A DNA stretch of 64,000 bases from Tricholoma matsutake (taxonomy: Eukaryota > Basidiomycota > Agaricomycetes > Agaricales > Tricholomataceae). Position 1 is the stretch's first letter. Each line of letters opens with the position of its first letter. The stretch covers positions 7,130,001 to 7,194,000 of the forward strand of contig AP026546.1 in NCBI GenBank assembly GCA_026075535.2. Reading direction: 5' to 3'. The translations under genes and the position numbers were made by a program. Below, piece after piece: positions 58,497-64,000 of the stretch. The notes below the pieces were generated by a model. The model worked only from the letters and a program-made list of their open reading frames with translations. It was not told the origin of the DNA and ran no database searches.

Positions 58497-59150
58497 ACTG
58501 TGAGCATCTGCTCGTGGGGTGGATCCCTATGAGATGACACCCATGCCCATGAGCAGCTGCTTGTGGGGTGGGACCCCTCCTGTGTTGCCAGGAACAGGGG
58601 GCACAACTGTCACTCCCTGGCCTACCTCAATGGTTATGATGGGCCCACAACAACACCACCATGAGCATCTGCTCATGGGGTAGATCCCTATCCCAGCCCC
58701 AATGTCTTCAGCTCCTGTGCTCAAAGAAACTTGCCATTGTGGGTCTTCCCAGATGCAGGAGCTGTTACATGGCACCATGATGACAGCCACCACCACAGCA
58801 CCCCAACTGCTGCTGTGAATGACTGCTTGTGGGGTGGGAATGAGGAGCAATGGGGATGGGGACAACGGGGAGAAGGATGGCAACAGGGGAGGACAAATGA
58901 CAGGGAGGGGGATGGCAGAGATGATGACAATGATGGGGAGGTGAATGGCAGAGAAGACAACAACAGGGAGGGGGATGACAACAGGGAGGGACAACAACAA
59001 GGAGGGGAATGACAGTGACAACAATGACAGATGACGAGGTGGAGGAGGAGGAGGACAAAGATGGGATGAGGACAGGACAATACCAAGCCCCCCCACCGAT
59101 GATGGATGACCCAACACCTGTACCTGCCACTGTGAGCAACTGCTCACAGA
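58497..59150. repeat. Scattered GAGCANNTGCTC palindromes with a GTGGGGTGGAT block
   Basis: GAGCATCTGCTC (58501), GAGCAGCTGCTT (58551), GAGCATCTGCTC (58664), a diverged copy near 58,812 and GAGCAACTGCTC (about 59,132) occur along this stretch. The first four are followed at once by (G/A)TGGGG, usually TGGA. The same palindrome and tail occur three times in shell A. Confidence 0.75.
58850..59035. repeat. Strand-biased purine-rich tract
   Basis: About 185 bases are nearly all A and G with short AC interruptions, built from GACAACAGGGAGGGGGATG-like units. It gives false Pro/Ser/Leu-rich ORFs on the minus strand. Such asymmetric tracts can form triplex or R-loop structures; no function is claimed. 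Confidence 0.75.
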
Positions 59151-59178
59151 GTGGACCACAGGTGCTACAGATGACGCT

Positions 59179-59370
59179 GGCCGCCACCACCTCCCTCACT
59201 CACTTTTAAGTGAGTGGGGGGTTCTCTTGTTTCATTCTAGTCAACACTGACTACTGCTGCCTCCTCCCTTGCTCCAATAGTGAGGGGGGTTCTTTTGTTT
59301 CTTTCTTGTCAACACCAGCTGCCACCACCCCCTCCCTTGCTCCAACAGTGAAGGGGGGAATTCTTGTGTT
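59179..59370. repeat. Three C-tract/G-tract hairpin units
   Basis: CCACCTCCCTCACTCACTTTT-AAGTGAGTGGGGGG and two copies of CCTCCCTTGCTCCAA(T/C)AGTGA(G/A)GGGGG are each followed by TTCTTTTGTTTC-like spacers. They correspond to the hairpin units of shell A (25,079-25,488). Confidence 0.75.
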
Positions 59371-59729
59371 TCACTCTAGTCTGTTTTGTTCTAGTTGATT
59401 TATTATAAGTATATATGTATTGTACATAGTATATATACTATAATAAACAGTGCCACTCAAGACCTGTGCAGTGTGGGGTAACTGCAGGGTTTGAGCAAAT
59501 ACATGAATTTGTGGGTAATCTTGTGGAAACTTGCAATAAACACAGCACCTGTACCCGGGCCATAGAGATACAGTGTTCATGGGTACTGGTATACTTGGGG
59601 TTTACATGGTACACCTTAAATATAGATATTAAAACTCCGCTTATTGAGGCTGTCCAAAGCTGTTGAATGACATCTGGCAGCCATTTTGTGGTTGTTTCCC
59701 CCCATCACTTCCCTCTGTAGTGCTAAACA

Positions 59730-61800
59730 ATGCACTGGGAATGTTTTCCAGCTGCTAGAAGAGTTACTAGTGCTCAATTGACTGCTGAGACATCTACTGA
59801 GGACTCAGATACAGACTCTGCAACTCCTGTTATCCTTATCTTTCCTGTAAAGGCTCATGCTGCAAAAAAGACCATTGTGGGCAAGACAGATGCTGAGGTA
59901 TGGTCCCTATCTGATAGTGAGATTATCGGTACATGTCAATTCTCATGCCAGTACTATGATGGAACTCATGAACATTGTCTTGTTTTTTTCAGAGGCTTCC
60001 AAGTCTACCTGGTGTTCCAAGGTTTATGATCACTTTAATATCACTCTCCATCATGAGGTGGATGACCATCAGAAGCCCAAAAAGCTGGTCTTTGTGTTCA
60101 CATGCAATGTGGACCCCACTAATCATACTCTTCATGTTTGTCCTTGCATGTCTATTGGTCATGGAACAAAGAATCTCCAGGAGGGTGTATGGTCTTGTGA
60201 TAAGCATCTAGGTGTTGCTGCTGGTGCAGTTTCTGTTCAACCAGCTGGTGAGCCATATACACTTGCAGGCCACTGAACCTTGATTGCTCTATGATGTGCC
60301 AAAAACCATTGTCCTTCCAATTCAGTTTTGGATGACAACTACCAGGCAGAGGTAGAGATGCTCTGACCCAGAATAATTATCCGTTTTCCCCAAATGGTTT
60401 CTCGTGATATTAAAGCTATGTATGCTGAGATGTCAAAACATGTCTGAAATTATTTTATGGTCTGTCATTTATATATTTGTATGGTATTATTATTGCTCAA
60501 CTGTAATATTTGAAGGCTCTCAATAGCACTATCCATCTTGTACTTGATGGGTGGACAGCCCCAATAGTTGCATCGTTTCTTGGACTTGTTGTTGTCTGAT
60601 TTGATGAGGGAGTTATTCATCATGCTGTACTGGAATTTATAAAGTTGGCACTAAATTTTGTTATGAGAATTCGCTGTGCAATGCATTATCCATCTCAGAT
60701 TAACTCAAAAACATGATGGACAATATCTTGCTGAGGTTACTGCCAGCTGTCTACAGCGATTTGGGCTTGAAAAATTTGTTTGTTACTAACTTATCTCTTT
60801 TTTCATGCAATCTGAGCCTCTTATAGCTACTTTCACTTTGCATGGACAATGCAGGAAACAATGATGCATTGGCCAGATATCTTCCAACATTTATCCCATC
60901 CTTTTGGGGGATGGCAGCTCATGGACACTGTTTTCCACATATTATTAATCTCTTGGCTAAAGTATGTGTTACTGAAATTTTACACTATTCTTGACTCAAC
61001 AAGCATTCAGATATTTATATCCTTCTTTTTTTGGCAGCCTAAAAAGAAGGTTAAGGACTCTGAAGCTGCCAATGGTATGTTAAAATCTGATGTGTAAATC
61101 ACTGTTCAGGATTTAAAATCCCATACAGTTGCTGCTATTGCTGATGATGACTCTGATGATGAACTTGCTGTTTATGAGGAAGGCATTGAGAATGATTCAG
61201 CTGCTGTGCCTGATGATGGTAGAGATATCCATGATACTGCCATTGTCAAGACTACTCGTGGCCAGGCAATTGAAATGATGAGGAAAAAGGGTATTTCAAT
61301 TAATCCTTTGGAGGAAAAGATGGCACTGCAGCTTTTTCCACGTGTAAGGATATTTATTTCACAACATTCAATTTTAATTTAGGAAATCCCAGGTTGCTGG
61401 CCTTGCATGGCATGTTCATGACAGTTCAACACTAAAGGAGAAGTTCAATATACTTGTTACAAATGACAAGGATCTGTCTGGTAACAAGGAGACACTTGAT
61501 TGCTGGGTTCCTACCTGATGGAATTCAGATCTCATTTGCCTAGATGCTCACCTCTACTTTAAAAGTCCAATTGAACAGCTCACAGATGCAGCCATCAACA
61601 AACTCCAGGCTTACTGGCTTTCAGAAGACCAGTGGGATCTTGCAAAAACACTTAGTGCAGTACTTGAGGTCACTTGTCTGATATTTGACAATGCAGACAA
61701 ATAATTATCTCTAATAGGTCTTTGATGGGCCCACAAAGCTGTTTTCACAGTCTCAGGTTCCACTTATAGCAGATGTCATACTTATGCATCAGGAAAATTG
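59730..61800 (+). pseudogene. Decayed hAT transposase (third family)
   Basis: Plus-strand blocks follow hAT order. A BED-like N-terminal region (about 59,990-60,275) has KSTWCSKVYDHFNITLHHE, VFVFTCN and HGTKNLQEGVW. IHLVLDGWTAPIVASFLGL (about 60,530-60,585) holds the first catalytic aspartate. CMDNAGNNDALARYLPTF and GHCFPHIINLLAK (about 60,840-60,960) carry the second aspartate and the C-x2-H-x2-NL motif. TWNSDLICLDAHLYFKSPIE (about 61,515-61,575) and VFDGPTKLFSQSQVPLIADV (about 61,720-61,780) follow after a GT...AG intron near 61,669-61,719. Stops and frame changes are frequent and the C-terminus is missing after about 61,800. Confidence 0.78.
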
Positions 61801-62009
61801 CTTTTGTCCCCAGGGTGTCCTGGGTTACCCTAGGATGCCTTGGGACATGCCAGGGCATCCAAGGCAATTGTCTACCCTGGGCACTCTGTAGGTAAAGTGC
61901 CATTATTTGCCAGTCTTCAGGGTAGTGAATTTTGGTCCAAACTGCTCCAGGGCACCTCAGGAATGTATGATTCATATGCTTCCTGGATAGCCTCTGACAC
62001 TTGAGCAAA

Positions 62010-62720
62010 GGCCTGCCCTAAAGATGTTACTAACATCATTACAAATTTTTTTACCAACTTCATTATAATTGTTACAAATATGTTACTAATTTCAATACAA
62101 ACCATTACTACTTATGAACTTGATGAGTTCTTCATCAGTCACTACAGGACTTGAAAAAATCCATGAGTGTAAGTAGTAATAGCTTGTTAATACACAGACA
62201 GAATTAGGCTGCAAATATAACACTAATTGAAACTGTAAATGCATTGACTAACAAAGGACTTACAAAGTTAGTGTAGTGCAGTAGCAGCTTGTTGATGCAG
62301 CTACTAATATTATTATATTAGACTATAAGTATAGCATAAAGGGGGTCCATGAGTAATAGTTTGTATTGAACAAGTTTGTAACTGACCTGTTCATAATAGT
62401 TCGTATTGAAGTTGGTAATTGCTTGTAACAGTTTGCATTGAAGTCAGTATAAACTGTTTATAATAGTTTGTATTGAGGCAGTTAGTAATTGTTTGTATTG
62501 AAGTCAGTAAACAAGTTTATAGTGCAGTAGTTGAAGCTTGTTGATACCATTAGCCTGTAAATATGACATTTGTTACCCACTGTCAACACATTAACTAACA
62601 AAAGACTTACAAAATAACAAGTAGTAAAGAGGAAGTCATTACTTCTCTTGTAGAAGGCAATGGGTTTTGTTTGGTTGTGTTGTGGCCAGAAACCACGAGG
62701 CATGAAACTAGGTGTCCACT
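62010..62720. repeat. Inverted-orientation copies of the minisatellite motif
   Basis: At 62,360-62,530 the units read GTTTGTATTGAAGTCAGTAA, the reverse complement of the TTACTGACTTCATTACAAAC-type motif that fills 62,745-63,590. A few forward copies lie at 62,010-62,110. Together the two blocks form a loose giant inverted repeat. No gene is present. Confidence 0.65.
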
Positions 62721-62744
62721 ATATCACGTCAGGCTTTTTTCATG

Positions 62745-63590
62745 CACAAAGTCCCTACAACTACAAAGATTGTTACTGACTTCATTACAAAAGTGTTACT
62801 GAATTCATTGCAAATGGTAATTGACCTGTTACTAACCATTACCAATTGTTTACTTACTTCATTACAAACTGTAATTGACTTGTTACTAACCTCATTACAA
62901 TTATTTACTTACTTCATTACAAACTGTTATTGACTTGTTACTAACCTCGTTACAATTATTTACTTACTTCATTACAAACTGTTATTGACCTGTTACTACC
63001 CTCATTACAATTATTTACTTACTTTATTACAAACTGTTATTGACTTGTTACTAACCTCATTACAATTATTTACTTACATCATTACAAACTGTTATTGACT
63101 TGTTACTCACTTCATTACAATTGCTTACTTACTTCATTACTGACTTCATTACAAAAGTGTTACTGAATTCATTGCAAATGGTAATTGACCTGTTACTAAC
63201 CTCATTACCAATTGTTTACTTACTTCATTACAAACTGTAATTGACTTGTTACTAACCTCATTACAATTATTTACTTACTTCATTACAAACTGTTGTTGAC
63301 TTGTTACTAACCTCATTACAATTATTTACTTACTTCATTACAAACTGTTATTGACCTGTTACTAACCTCATTACAATTATTTACTTACTTCATTACAAAC
63401 TGTTATTGACTTGTTACTAACCTCATTACAATTATTTACTTACATCATTACAAACTGTTATTGGCTTGTTACTCACCTCATTACAATTGCTTACTTACTT
63501 CATCACAAACTGTTATTGACCTGTTACTAACCTCATTACAAATTGTTTACTTCATTACAATTGTTTACTTACTTCATTACTATTGTTGGC
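62745..63590. repeat. 55-base minisatellite with a 364-base higher-order period
   Basis: About fifteen units of 55 bases have the core TTGTTACTAACCTCATTACA, then ATTATTTACTTACTTCATTA and CAAACTGTTATTGAC. A block beginning GACTTCATTACAAAAGTGTT starts at 62,778 and again at 63,142. The variants that follow recur in the same order, so a 364-base segment has been duplicated as a unit. Minus- and plus-strand ORFs in it are repeat artefacts. Confidence 0.88.
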
Positions 63591-64000
63591 ATACTAGGTT
63601 TTTGGGTCTTTACAACTTATCTACTGAGTTTGAGTTATTAGGGTTTATATGTTCTTTTGTATGTACAAAATAACTACAAAAGAAAAACTAATATGTACAG
63701 AAAGTCCCTGGGGCCTCCTCATCATCCATGTCATCTCATCCCCATCATCCTGTCATCCCCGTTGTCTCAGTCATGGGTGTATTGTGTCAGCACATGTCTC
63801 TGGCAGTAGTATACTTCCTAAAAATGAACAAAATAGATTATTTAGTTGAAAAGAACAAGGAACAGAGAAAAGAACTTACCTAGGGCCCAAATGATGCAAT
63901 TGTCGTTTGGGCCTGCATTGCACCCAAGAGGGTTTGTTGGCGGCCATTAGTGGCTCTTGCTGGCATGGGAATGTGCATGGGAGTCACAGTGGTGGATGTT
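63591..64000. other. Window edge; possible minus-strand exon, otherwise no gene
   Basis: From 64,000 down to about 63,883 the minus strand is open (TSTTVTPMHIPMPARATNGR, then QTTIASFGP) and ends at CCTAG followed by GTAAGTTC, which could be a splice donor. With its upstream part outside the window it cannot be assigned. Nothing is recognised in 63,591-63,880. Confidence 0.3.

Larger units (their letters stand above)
54736..59618. mobile_element. hAT-like shell B (4.9 kb) enclosing LTR element B
   Basis: The left end TAGGGACTACCATGGATGG and the inward-read right end TAAGGTGTACCATGTAAAC agree at most of the first 14 positions. Near the right end, CTGTACCC...ACAGTGTTCATGGGTA closely matches the subterminal part of shell A. 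The interior again holds an LTR-bounded element, then palindromic GAGCANNTGCTC motifs, a purine tract and C/G hairpins in the same order as in A. I could not find an 8-base target duplication, so the exact ends are less certain than for shell A. Confidence 0.55.

Noticed and set aside
58527..59199. Pro/Ser/Leu-rich minus-strand frames of 120-210 codons
   Set aside because: They are translations of the strand-biased purine tract and hairpin repeats.
54728..59626. Eight-base target duplication around shell B
   Set aside because: ATCCATGA and AATATAGA do not match, so the shell B ends remain provisional.

Overview
The window is nuclear DNA of an agaricomycete (mushroom-type basidiomycete) fungus. 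Introns of 42-56 bases, Tf1/sushi-type Gypsy elements, basidiomycete hAT transposases and an NDC10-like recombinase family all fit. The heavy load of nested transposons suggests a large-genome agaric such as Laccaria; that genus guess is inference.

Layout. Bases 1-12,290 hold a decayed 8.1-kb Gypsy chromovirus (here Gypsy-1) inserted into an older minus-strand NDC10/tyrosine-recombinase-like element. Bases 12,291-34,275 are one Copia retrotransposon cut into seven pieces by five insertions. These are an apparently intact Gypsy chromovirus with identical LTRs (Gypsy-2), a 444-base foldback MITE, a 5-kb hAT-like shell that encloses a non-autonomous LTR element, a hAT transposon that itself contains another hAT, and an 864-base hAT-type MITE. 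Four of the five have convincing target duplications, and excising them restores Copia coding frame. The Copia 3' end abuts a broken GCN1-like gene (34,276-38,321, minus strand), itself split by a 1.7-kb insertion.

Bases 38,327-52,972 are a gene island. It carries CTK3 (CTD kinase I gamma subunit), two tail-to-tail Old Yellow Enzyme paralogues, a small Zn2Cys6 transcription factor, a protein-L-isoaspartate O-methyltransferase and a divergently transcribed PIN-like membrane transporter. All six read through cleanly when introns are removed. Bases 52,973-64,000 return to repeats: a second hAT-like shell with a second copy of the non-autonomous LTR element, a decayed hAT transposase and a 55-base minisatellite with a 364-base higher-order period.

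Main observations. (1) Both Gypsy elements carry a Tf1-type self-priming match between the LTR interior and the sequence just past the LTR, and a G-GRT-TTT slippery heptamer at a gag/pol -1 frame junction. (2) Almost all stops in Gypsy-1, and those in both cargo ORFs, are TGA, as expected if CGA arginine codons were lost by CpG decay. (3) Two LTR-bounded elements each encode one roughly 730-residue protein with a conserved C-terminal signature and repeated TQT motifs but no reverse transcriptase, and each sits inside a hAT-like shell. This is the best candidate here for an undescribed mobile system.
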